Shown piece by piece: positions 1 through 10,226 of a stretch of DNA of 64,000 bases; the stretch's first letter is position 1; each line of letters begins with the position of its first letter. The notes under the pieces were generated by a model that made no database searches, was not told the DNA's origin, and saw nothing but the letters and a program-made list of their open reading frames with translations. This stretch comes from Paracamarosporium sp. OC-R06-R3 (taxonomy: Eukaryota > Ascomycota > Dothideomycetes > Pleosporales > Didymosphaeriaceae). The translations under genes and the position numbers were made by a program. The DNA lies in contig JACVRA010000110.1 in assembly GCA_019828545.1 (NCBI GenBank), positions 50,465 through 114,464 on the forward strand, read 5' to 3'.

Positions 1-3000
1 CCGGTGAGGGTCGTGAAACTATATATAGTACCGTCTGTGCAAGCACCAATTATATCGTCATTAAGGACGCCAGCGGCGATGGGAGAAAAGTTATCAGGAC
101 TATAGAAGCGGCGCCAAGGCGGGCGAATATCACCCTGTTGAATACGAATTACTGAGCGCGGAAGGCAAGCTTCGAACATGGTGGTGGCGGCGCTTTTATT
201 GGATGTGTGGAGCGGGTGAAGGAGGCCAACCAACGAGGCATTTTTATCGGTCAGGAGAACGATTGTGTTCGAGCGCTTGGCGGCGGGGCTATTTTCCACC
301 ATAGGCCGTTTGTATATTAGATGGCGTAGAGAGGAGCGCTGCCGAGAGTCACTGAAAACTTGGGTGACCTTGAAGGTCGTCTCGTTTTGTGGCTCTGGAA
401 GCTTGGTGACTTGAAAGCAAAGGTGGGAATCGTGACTGGTGGAGACGTAGATGAAGTTTTCAGAAACAGTCATATGGACTCCAGGGGAAGGCAGTTGTAT
501 CTGCCCACGTGGCTTCCATCTGTACTTGTTAGTCACCATTCGCAGGAGATGGAGGTGTATTACCTAGCTTCCTCGGTGCGTTCTATCTGCTCTAATTGCA
601 ACGTACTTCCAATGATGCTGATAATGTGTTGGTTGTCGAAAACGGCTATGCACCGTACAGGTTTATCGAATCGTTTTTTGTCCTGCAATTTGAGGCCAGA
701 TTTTGTGATGTTTAGCACAAGTCTACGTCCTGTTTCTTTTTCTGCAGACTCCATTATCCCAGTACCCACTACGACAAGCGCATGCTGACGATCTTCGTCA
801 CCTAAAAATACCCACCTGACCATTGAATGTACTCGTTCGTAATGCTTCAATGGTATTTCGGTCTTTTCGAGCTTCTTCTTTGGTGTGCTAGGTGTACGTT
901 CCTCTTTGATCTCGGCGTCCGCATCTGACCCATCATCCAGCAGGTCTATAATCTTGATGCTAGAAAGCATGGTCCTGTACTCATGGGAAGGCGTTTGTTC
1001 TTCTCTGAGCTCGTTCGTAACCGCAATCATGTGATGTGGCAAGTCGTCTGCCACCATAAGCTTTGTGGGCGTATGCCTAGTAGACAATTTCCGTGGGACG
1101 ATCTTGCCGTCTTCTGGTAACAAGGATGGCGCAACTTGGCCCGACCATTTGATATCATAGTCCAAGCGAGTGTAAACCATCCTGTCTCCAAACACTGCAA
1201 AGATAAAGCCACCAAGATTTTGTCTCTCTTCACCAGTAACCGCCGTCAGTGGAACTTGATCCATGGCATTGAGAGCTCCTTGCAAGTATGTTGGACGTTG
1301 AGGATCGTCGAGCCATATAGAGTCGATCTGTACCCCAAAACTACGGTTTGATAGGTAAACTCGACAGAAGTCTGCACCACAAGCTGCGAAGGCCATAGAA
1401 CAATCGGTTTTATTTGGAGTGATGTACACAGGGGTAGACCCCATCCTTGTAACCGATATGGTGTTTAGTTGGTGCGCTATAGGAAGTAAGTATAGTGTCT
1501 CGACGTGGAACAGCACACTTACGCTCAAATGTAAAGGCTCCACGGCCAATTTCTGGGAGATCTATGCAGATCAATAAGCCAGTTCTGGTACCACAAACCA
1601 ACTTCTCGTGTCCTCGGTTTGCCAGCAGAGCCGCACTCTCGTACACATGCTGTAGCCTTGGGGTTCCCACTGGGGCCACGTTGGTCTGGTAGACTGGTAC
1701 CAGTGAATTCTGTTCATTGATCGCAAATAAGGAAAACCCAACATTTGTAATTCCTACAAAGATAAGGGGACCGCTGTCGGAAACCAGTATATCAATACAT
1801 GTAGGATCATCTTGGAGCGGGCTTCGTCTTGTTTCATCGTATGGCATCTTGAATTGTTGGTCGTCCGAGACTGGTATGGCTATAAGGACAGGTTTTGTTC
1901 CTTCATACAATGCGACCACAATAAAGGGTACACCGGGCTTCGTAGCCGCTCCCAGTAAAGGACTGGAGAAAGCGATTGAGCCAACTTCATTCAATAGTGG
2001 ACGTCGAATAACCCTAGCTTCGTGATACGTAATCTGAACAGCGAGGTTTGCACTAATCGAACAAGCCGATATGGTTTCCGCATTACGTATGAGATCATCC
2101 TGGACTGGCTGAATGTTCTCCCATTCCCCACCGTCCCAGGCGCTTCTCAAGCTACTTTGGCTGTACGACCCTTCTTTTTGTGTTCGGGATGCTCGCAGAA
2201 CTAGGGTCTCAGGAGGAGCGTTAACGACAAAAGTGGCGTAATCTTGTCGCCTTAAGGTATCATCTTTATCCAAGGTAGTGCTGTCATCTTTATCCAAGAT
2301 AGTGCTGCCATAATCAACGACCCACAACCCAGTAGACCCCTTCAAGCCTCCGTAACTATTGTCGACAAGAGCTCTTAGCCCTCGTCTAAGCTGCGAAAAT
2401 TCTCCGTAAGGAGCTTTGCCGTTGGATACAAATATATTAGCTCGATTTCGATCGTACGGCAGTGGCATATTTCCAAGCCGTGTCACAGCCATGTCGGTGA
2501 GTGGTGCCCAGTTTGGTAGTGACTCTACAAAACCGAAAACGTTGGTTTCCGAATACGGTGCCTTGTCCGCATACTCCTTTGGCCACGCACCCACTTTGCA
2601 TAAGTGCCCATCGCTTCCGAAGCCCCCAGCCACAAGAACATCAGGATAAGATTGCGCAAATTCAGAACTGTCAGCTTTCAGACACGCGAATGCAGTGTCA
2701 ATCGGATACGGCCAGCTGCCAGCGTCGGAGATTTCAAGTGCATTGGCAACATCCCCAAGCTCGACGTAGATAATGACACCATCCTCTCGCGCCAAATAGA
2801 AGGCCTCCTTAGCGAAGTTAGGATTGCGAGGCGCCCGATCCCATTGTACCCATAGAGGTTGACCTCTATTGCTACCGGGTCTTAGCGCATCTAGGAAACG
2901 ACCGGGTATGGGAGTTTTCAGAGTGGCTGGGGGTCCGGCCAGTACCCCTTTGCATACGGATATATGCTTGTTCTGGACGAGCAAAAAGTCGGTGCTGCGG

Positions 3001-4053
3001 CTAAGGGGAATAAGGAGCGATGGATTACGATGATCTGAATGTGTCAGTCCCAATGTTGGTGAAGTCAAAATTCATTATGTCACCATGAAAAGGAATTAGA
3101 TTGTACTCACCGAAATCGAGTACTGACCTGGTTTTCCTAGGCATAGTGTCTAGACTATTTCTGAAATCCCAGTCGTAGGATGCTATCTTTGTTTTGCCTT
3201 CGTGAACCACAATAAAGATCAAGACAACGTGAGCGTCATCTTCCGTAGTGCCTGCTGAAAGAAAGTCCATGTGCATGATGCGACCATCGATCGAGTACTG
3301 CGCTTCTTCGAGTATAGGAACCTCGTCGTGGCCCGCCGCCATGTCGCGCCTCCACACATCCATTGTCTTCGTCTTATACAACATGAAGCAGCCTTCGGCG
3401 GCAGCTACAGCTATAGCACGACATCGCGGGTCTATCGCCAAGTGTTGGCCGGGTCGATTGAACCGTGACGCCGCCGTCGGTAGTTGAACCGTCTTCTGAG
3501 CAAAGGTGGTTGGGCCTGTGTGACTGTCTTTTACCCACAGGAACATTAGCGTTCTCGTGCTGAGAGTCAGCACAACCACTTCCAGAGGCAAAGTGTTCAC
3601 TTCTTCGGCAGTCGTGGATCTTCGTCCGCGATGGAGAGACGCTCTCTTCAGAAGTGGGCTCTGCTCAGAAGTGTTGATGTGCACCTTCCGCGGATCGCCG
3701 AATGCTTTGGCAGCCAGAATCTTGCCCTTCAAGTCAGACTTGGTCGCGATGTGCCGCAGATGTCCATAGTCGCCAATTTCTTTGAGCTGGACGAAGTCCT
3801 CGCCAACGAAAACAACATCATCCAGGTCTTTGTGACGAATGTTAGCTGGTATGATGATTCTGTGAAGCGGGCTTTCGACGACTGTCTTGGAGAGGATGCC
3901 GATGTCCGGGATCGTATATGGATGCACAATGTCCACGTCGTCCATGTCGACGTCTTCCTGTCGCTGGTTCCGCGACATTATCTGATAGACGTCTGCTGAT
4001 CTTGAGACCCATTCTCCGTCAACGAGGACGGAGCCTTGGACTTGAAATTCCAT
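1..4053 (-). CDS. MMS1/DDB1/CPSF-A family protein, 3' end beyond the window
   Basis: Four exons are visible on the minus strand: 4053-3111, 3034-1523, 1476-564 and 519-1, still open at the window edge. The introns are 76, 46 and 44 nt with GT-AG ends, and the phases join in frame to give about 1295 residues so far. The N-terminal region, with HRIIIPANIRHKDLDDVVFV at about residues 65-84, looks like the MMS1_N beta-propeller of the MMS1/Rik1/DDB1/CPSF-A superfamily. Members are large multi-propeller adaptors, often for cullin-4 type ubiquitin ligases, and act in DNA repair or chromatin. I cannot tell which subfamily this is; the missing C-terminus should carry the CPSF_A domain. An acidic-then-basic linker rich in D/E and K lies in exon 3 near 850-960. 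The start is the first ATG in the open frame. Family is fairly sure; exact role is inference. Confidence 0.8.
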
Positions 4054-4875
4054 TATGCAGGCCTGGGACAGAAACCATGCAACGAGGCGTCAATTATCAG
4101 AGCAGCGCTAGGCTAAGCAGGCCAGCGCAAAAGCGCAACTTAGTGGTCTAGGCCAGGTATGAGAGACGCAGCTAACGTCGCACCAAGTTGGGACGCTGGG
4201 TAATTGTCATCTTGGGTCTTGCCGGAATCCAATGCAGGCCTTGCCAGGCAACGAAAACAATTAGGCAAGAAATGGCGGGGTTGCACGACCAGCACAAGCA
4301 GACAGGGCTTGCACGGCAGGCTATGGCAGCAAATTATCGGAAGGGCAAGCTGGCAGCTGACTGGGAACTGGAGGCGGCGCAGACTCGACCTGGGCGAATT
4401 GGAAGAGGGTCGGGATACACGGTCAGTCACAGGCAGAGAAGCCGCGTTAGGAGGGCGTTTAACGAGCCATAGCTATCTCTTGGCAAACGGTGCTGTACGA
4501 TCGATATAGGCCGACAGGGACCGGGTATCTCTCGATCGTGCAGGGCAGGCGGACGGCTGGGATTGGCCGGGCGTGTGACGATGCGAGTCGGAGATGCAGC
4601 TGGAGGGCGACGAGCAGGTTTGGTGCCGGGCTATCTCGGCTGCGAGGCCGTGTGTTGGGGTGCGGGCCGGAGGGGGCGTCGAGGCGGAGGTGAATGCCAG
4701 CACGCGTGCGCCTGAGGCAGCGCGCCTGCCAAGGCTGCGGCTACGTGTCGAGGGCGACGACGCGAGCCTGGAGTGTTTTGAAACGCAGTCTCGTCGCCCA
4801 CCAGCGGCATGACACGACAGCGCCTGCACCCGAGCCGACCATATCTGTGGCGTGCCGACGCGCCATGCCGGCGAC
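4054..4875. promoter_or_regulatory. Divergent intergenic region, MMS1-like / TBC genes
   Basis: About 820 bp separate two divergently transcribed genes, so this must hold both promoters and 5' leaders. It is GC-rich towards the TBC gene. Several overlapping open frames occur on both strands, but none has convincing composition or splice structure. No clear motif was identified. Confidence 0.5.
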
Positions 4876-6228
4876 ATGGCCTCTCCAAGCTCATCCCGCA
4901 ACCCCTCTCGCTCAGTGAGCTCCGCCGGCCTGCCCACCCTGTCGGCTGCCGAGAAGGAGAAGGCCGCACGCATCAGCGCTGCGTGCCAGGGCCGCAGCCT
5001 CGATGCCCTGGTGCCCCTCGCGACTAGCACCCACGGCCTGATCAGCGACAGCCTGCGTCGCGCAGCATGTACGTCTCGGTGCTACCTGGCTGCGGCAGCC
5101 TCTGACGTGTTGCAGGGCCAATACTCCTCGGCTGCGCCCCGGACGAGCAGCCCCAGGAGCAGCCCCAGGAGCAGGCCTCGTGGACCGAGCTGCCTGCGCA
5201 TCGCGACGAGGGGCAGGTGGCGTTGGACGTCAACCGCGCATTTGTCTACTACCCCAAGCACGGTATGATTGTCATGGCCATATCAGGCTGCTGACGAGTG
5301 CTGACCCGCCCCAGAATCGGAGAAGCAGCTCGACCGCCTGAAGGAAGAGCTATCAGACATCATCGTCCAAGTCATTCGCCGTCATCCTACCCTAAACTAC
5401 TTCCAAGGCTACCACGACATCGTCCAGGTCTTCCTGCTCGTGCTCGGTCCCCATGAAGCCCCCGCAGCAGTTGCTCGGCTGAGCTTGCTGCGCATTCGGG
5501 ACTTTATGCTGTCCACTCTCGATCCCGCCATAGCCCACCTTTCGCTACTCCACCCCATACTCGCAACTGCCGATCCTGACCTGTACGACCACCTGCCCAA
5601 GAGTCAAGCGTCGTTTGCATTGGCCGACACCCTTACCATGTTTGCGCATCACATACAGGAGTACAAGGATATTGCAAGGTTGTTCGATTTCTTCCTGGCC
5701 CGGCATACCATCATGCCTATATATTTCTTCGCTGGGGTGGTTCTCTCAAGGCGAGAAGAGATGCTGGAGATTGACAAGGAAGATGAAGATATCATGCACG
5801 CCATGCTCGGGAAGCTACCCCAACCATTCGATGTCGAGTTTCACATTGCTCGAAGTGTCGAGCTGTACGAACGGTTGCCTCCGGAAAAGCTCTACAGCTG
5901 GTTGTGGTGGAAGATATCCTCATCGAGCGTGCTGAAGACATCTGCAACCCCCGCTGCGTTGAATTGTCTCACCCTAGAAGACGGGGAGAAGTGGATGCTG
6001 CAGCAAGAGAAGGAAGTCCGCAGGCAGCATGCTTTTACCAATGCTGCGAGGAACGCCCAAAGCATCAAGCGCAAATTATGGGTATACCGCAGGCAGGGCG
6101 TTTTCGGGCTAGCCGTTGTCATCGGCGTATATGCGCTGTGGCTAGGTCGATCACGTGATACTAATAGGCTTCCCGCTTTTGGGCCTATCAGTGAACTCTT
6201 CAGACGAGTCGCGAGTGTCCTACGATGA
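4876..6228 (+). CDS. TBC-domain Rab GTPase-activating protein with C-terminal membrane anchor (Gyp8/TBC1D20-like)
   Basis: Three exons: 4876-5068, 5116-5262 and 5315-6228 (417 residues); the introns are 47 and 52 nt. Splicing restores WPILLGC across intron 1 and the TBC arginine-finger motif LDVNRAF in exon 2. The glutamine-finger block reads YFQGYHDI, the variant typical of TBC1D20/Gyp8 rather than the common YxQGM form. The C-terminus has a basic stretch followed by one hydrophobic segment (GVFGLAVVIGVYALWLG), which suggests a tail-anchored protein of the ER or early secretory pathway. Such proteins accelerate GTP hydrolysis on Rab1/Ypt1-class GTPases. The first ATG after the GC-rich leader was taken as the start. 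A Gln/Pro/Glu repeat (two PQEQ units) lies between the two finger motifs. Family call is firm; the exact Rab target is inferred. Confidence 0.88.
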
Positions 6229-6667
6229 GCTGTGCGATGACGGTGTTGAATACAGAAAAGTTTTGTCCTATTCGAAAGCCATCACTGCGTCTATAATATG
6301 GGCAATACGTGACTTCAGAACAGCTGATATCATTTTCATTGTTTATTTGGGCTGAAAAACATAAGTAGACCACACGAGCACGAGGGACGCACGAACTCAC
6401 CCTCTTGCTGACATCCCAACTTCTAAAAGCAGAAAGCCCTGGGGCAATCTTCTTTCATTAGGGGAACTCTTATTATAGAAGATGTTCTGAAACCTTTCCA
6501 AATCGTCAATCGCTAATCACGTTGGCCGCCATCTTTTAAAGACCGAATCACGAGCGCCGGCTTGTGAACAGTCTCATCGCAGAACCTATCTAGACTTCGC
6601 ATCTACTGCTTACATCAGGAAGGATCACGGTAGCCGCAGCAGAAACCACAACTCACGTATTGACTCG
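6229..6667. other. Convergent intergenic region
   Basis: About 440 bp lie between the stop codons of two converging genes. The sequence is AT-richer than its flanks and fits two 3' UTRs. No gene, repeat or RNA was recognised. Confidence 0.5.
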
Positions 6668-7487
6668 TCATCGACCGAATGGAGGGTGCCTTATATGTTC
6701 GCACCAGTCGCAGTACCTTAAGCACTGAACAAGCATAGTGAACACCTGGTCTGCAGTTGCGGTGATGTATCAAAAGACTTACCAAGCTTTGACACATGCG
6801 CCTGTTGCATTCATCGAGCGGGTTTTTCTGCTGGCATGTCAACCCAAGAAGCTCATGGGAACAGGTGCAATCGCACGAACCTCCAAGCAGCCTTGGTGTC
6901 CTTGGACGCAACCTCTAGGACAGTAAGCAAAGAGACCGCTGCCCAGCGCGTCCTTTGACGCTGGCTTCTCCTCTTCAGAGTCATCTCCTACGCTATCACG
7001 ACGGACGGTGTTGGAAGGATCTACGGTAAGAGGGATTCTGCCGCATTGCGCGTCGCATTGTGCGCACTGCTTAACGTCAGAATCGTGGGAATTGTAAAGA
7101 CGACCAGTAGGGAAGACTTACTTCGCGATCTTGGCACCTGGTCTCCTGGCAATGATCCATTCCGTAGAGGCCCTTCAAAATCAGCTCGTCTGCTACCACT
7201 TTTTCTTGTCCTGGGCTTCCCAAATACCTCGTTGATGCACTGCGAGTAAATGCGTCTGCACTTGTTTGGACAGACTCGAATGCCGAACTCGCTTTCTTCG
7301 GCCATACTCTTAGTTGAGGCCGCAAGAGCATGAATATCTGATGGAGATCAATGATAGAATCGTCGATTCGTTATCAAGTATATTATTTGCGCTTTAGCGG
7401 CAAAAGCTACGTACCTTTGGGCAATACGACGACGGCGAAGCCGACAGTGGCAAGCGCAGCAAACGAGAAAAGATTAGACAGCTTCAT
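6668..7487 (-). CDS. Small secreted cysteine-rich protein with two 8-cysteine modules
   Basis: Proposed exons: 7487-7415, 7337-7228, 7172-7122, 7069-6881, 6830-6783 and 6724-6668 (175 residues). The introns are 77, 55, 52, 50 and 58 nt. Exon 1 encodes a signal peptide beginning MKLSNLFSFAALATVGFAVV. Module A has cysteines at residues 47, 51, 58, 69, 74, 80, 83 and 87; module B at 128, 132, 139, 149, 154, 158, 162 and 165. Both follow C-x3-C-x6-C-x9/10-C-x4-C-x3..5-C-x2/3-C-x2/3-C. An RR at 101-102 lies between them and fits a Kex2-type cleavage. Introns fall at matching points in both modules: after the third cysteine plus two or three residues, and just before the sixth cysteine. The acceptor of intron 2 is the least certain (7173 or 7185). 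The family is not known to me; a secreted effector or antimicrobial role is only a guess. It is divergent from a similarly built gene. Confidence 0.68.
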
Positions 7488-8134
7488 CTCAGAGACTTGG
7501 ATTGGATATTGTCGTGTATGTACAACCAATTCGGGAGAAGCGAACAAAGAATATTGAATGAAAACACTGGTGAGGAAAAGACGAGGGAGCTACGCGTGCA
7601 AGCGCAATTTAAGAAATCACAACGCGATTACCCTCCCACCAAAGCCTCTCACGCGTCACACCCCTAGAAGCCACGATGGGTGTACATGGATGGTTAGAAT
7701 TCGTTAGAAATCACAGCATAACGCTGGCAGTGAAACCTCTACGGTCAGTCGAGTGGTGTGATCGATATGCACCTGTTTCTAGAATCACTATGTCTTCAAC
7801 ACTGACCGTTCAACACTGACCGTTCAACACTGACCGTTCAACACTGACCGTTCAACACTGACCGTTCAACACTGACCACTCTTACCATCAGAGGTAACAC
7901 GAGTCAATAACTCAATGTTCTGTTTGCTTCTCCGGAACCGCCAAGCAAGTTTCCCGTCGCCTTCACTCGCCTGGCCGGCTCTAACCTCTTCCCGATAACA
8001 TCTGCTTAGCAGGGCAACGCGACTCTTAGCACCAACTCTACGACTAGAACCCGTTCCACTACTCCTCTCACATTCTGTATACTCTTGAGATACTATCAAA
8101 CCTGTTCTTTCTAGTGCTCTGGCTCATGGTCAAT
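7488..8134. promoter_or_regulatory. Shared divergent promoter of the two cysteine-rich genes
   Basis: About 650 bp separate the two start codons of the head-to-head pair. The stretch contains the 14-bp minisatellite at 7797-7880, and a partial inverted copy of its unit core near 7741-7750. No other coding potential is convincing. Co-regulation of the pair is an inference from this arrangement. Confidence 0.55.
7797..7880 (+). repeat. 14-bp minisatellite, six tandem copies
   Basis: The unit CAACACTGACCGTT is repeated five times without a mismatch at 7797-7866. A sixth copy at 7867-7880 differs at two positions (ending CACT). The array sits about 255 bp upstream of the plus-strand cysteine-rich gene and about 310 bp upstream of the minus-strand one. 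Confidence 0.97.
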
Positions 8135-9169
8135 ATGAAGCTCTTCCAGCTTGCGTTGGCTCTGGCTGTGGCCGCCCTCACGGCAGCTACTCCTTTGACA
8201 AAGGACAACACTATTACTGCTGTGATTGATAACCCCGCCCGCAATGAGTTCCTGGTTCGTCGTAAGGACATCGCTCAATGCGGACCCTCGGGCGCCTGCT
8301 ACAGTTTCATCAAATACTGCACTCGTGAGTAACCTTTCATTGCCTTCTTGCTTGCGATGCGTTCTCAGCGAATCAAGTTGTTACTGGCGAGATATTTGGT
8401 AGCTGCCCTGCACGATCGTGTACGCTGGGAGCATTCAAGCGTCCAATGCGTACGCTACGTGCCTTCCGAAGTCGCCTTCGTGCATAGCCATTTACAGTAT
8501 AGAGTCAGAATCCTACATAGAATTATCTGTTACATTGCTCGTCCTAGGATATTGCAGTGGATCCTGACTGCATGACATGGCACTATATAATGCGTACAGG
8601 GTCATGGCAGGGGAGCACGCATGTATCCACAGTTTTGCTCTTCACTAACGATATTTAACTCAGATATTGATTGTAAGAACCCTTTCACATGGGAATGTGA
8701 CAACTGGTGCCACGAGCGACTTTGTTCCATTGGCCCTGAGGTTTGTCGCAAGGGTGGTGAGTGTGCATATGAGTATCACTGTGACGGCAGCACTGTTGTG
8801 CGCGGCGGTCACACCAAAGCACCCACCACAGGCTTTTCCTCACCAAGCCACGGAACTACTACCGACGGCAATCCACGCAAAGAACAAGCATCTCGCACAC
8901 ACCACCAGGAAGGACTCAATTACGGCAACGAGGCACTAGACCGAACTGAAACGAAGCTCAGGAAGCGCAATGATCTTGAGTTAGACAAGGCTGCCGAATG
9001 CACTGCATGTGACGACTTCATGAAAAACTGCAAGAGAACCTTGTGCCCTCGCCCGTGGGCTCCAGAGTGCCAGTGGGACTGCCAGGCTCGCTTGTGCAAG
9101 GACGGCCCTCCTGAATGTCGCAAAGGCGGTGCGTGCGGTGTGTATGCTCGCTGTGGAAGGTTGGATTGA
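8135..9169 (+). CDS. Secreted protein with two 10-cysteine modules separated by dibasic sites
   Basis: Exons 8135-8324 and 8664-9169 give 231 residues. The 339-nt intron (GTGAGT...CTCAG) is long for this genome. The start at 8135 gives a clean signal peptide (MKLFQLALALAVAALTAATP); an in-frame ATG at 8126 is possible. Module 1 has cysteines at 49, 55, 62, 67, 75, 79, 84, 91, 97 and 103. Module 2 has them at 176, 179, 186, 191, 199, 203, 208, 215, 221 and 227. After the first loop every spacing is identical: x6, x4, x7, x3, x4, x6, x5, x5. RRK (42-44) and RKR (163-165) precede the two modules, as expected for Kex2 maturation into two disulfide-rich peptides. The linker is Ser/Thr/His-rich. The splice junction is supported because it restores the x4 spacing seen in intronless module 2. 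Family and function are unknown to me. Confidence 0.8.
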
Positions 9170-9544
9170 TGCGTTCTGCAATGGAGCTCTCCCAAGCGGT
9201 CCTTCGTGCGAGGTCGATTGACGCTCGTAATTGGGAGTCAAAATTGTGCTTCATCAGGTTAGGTGGCACCTTACACTAATAAAGCTATCCGTCAAGCTAA
9301 AAGTCATGCGATACCGGTTCGTCTCCGCGATGGACAAAACTAAAGGAAACAAATCCACAAATATTGGTGAAGATGCTTTGATTTATCGAATTAAGTGACC
9401 CGTGGCTCCATCATGAAGTGACCGGTGCCTTCCTTATTCATTCCTGCCCTAAAACGCCACATATTCCATGCCATCATAACTCATAACGCCTGCCTAGGCC
9501 TGAAAACAAAACCCACTCCTCCAGCTATTATCCTTCTCATAGTA
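9170..9544. other. Convergent intergenic region
   Basis: About 375 bp lie between the stops of two converging genes. They are likely 3' UTRs; an AATAAAG-like stretch near 9278 could be a polyadenylation signal for the plus-strand gene. Nothing else was seen. Confidence 0.45.
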
Positions 9545-10226
9545 TTACTTCTTCTCCGTTCCGGAGTCATACCCCGCGGTACTATCGACCTGCTCCATCA
9601 ACCGTCCCTGCAGCATATGTTTCATGTCTTGTTCGTTCCAGCTCTGCTGTCTGCCCAATTGACCTAAGCTGAGGCCCCTATTCCTCGCCTTCTTAACTAC
9701 GTCTGCTTGGCCACTGCCAATGCCCTCATATGATGGCACGACGCCCTGGCCCGGCGGGGGAAAGGCGATCGATGTGGAGGCGGGCGATTGGACCTTTGTG
9801 GTGCCAGTGATATCTTCAGCAGCCGTAGTCTCATCGGTAAGATCAGATCTATATTCACCATCAAAATCAGCAATTAAAAGTATTCGGAAAGCAAGCAATG
9901 CTGCTCCAAACTTCCATCGCAATCCTACATGGAGACGGGAAGCAAAGAGTAACTCACGACGCAGAAGCCTGGCCTCCAATCTCCCTCAAAGCTCTCTCGT
10001 AATTCATGCTGCTCGCTCGGACTGGACCACCGGGTCGTCTATATGCCCTTTGTGCCTCGGTCAAGCTGTCGTCTGCTGGGGCCGCAGAGTCGGTCTGTTG
10101 CATTGCGTTGAGATTGAATGCGGATTCGGCTTCAGAGCGAGTGTTGGGCGTGAGTCCGGAAGGTGTAGGTGAGGTGAAGGAGCCTTGACTCGGAGGGAGC
10201 AGGATGCGTTGAGTAGAATCCCCCAT
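9545..10226 (-). CDS. Small acidic protein of unknown function
   Basis: Exons 10226-9958 and 9848-9545 (190 residues) are joined by a 109-nt intron. I do not recognise a named family. The protein is hydrophilic and probably largely disordered, with a Ser/Thr/Pro-rich N-terminus (GDSTQRILLPPSQGSFTSP) and the stretch RALREIGGQASAS before the splice. A C-terminal block, SLGQLGRQQSWNEQDMKHML, is the most conserved-looking part. It resembles a short helix-forming motif found at the end of uncharacterised fungal proteins, but I cannot name it. There is no signal peptide or membrane segment. The ATG was chosen because upstream sequence in the same frame is low in coding character. Confidence 0.68.

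Noticed and set aside
7021..7305. Continuous 94-codon minus-strand frame through the cysteine-rich gene
   Set aside because: It reads through three splice donors and loses the cysteine pattern; the spliced model restores two matching modules.
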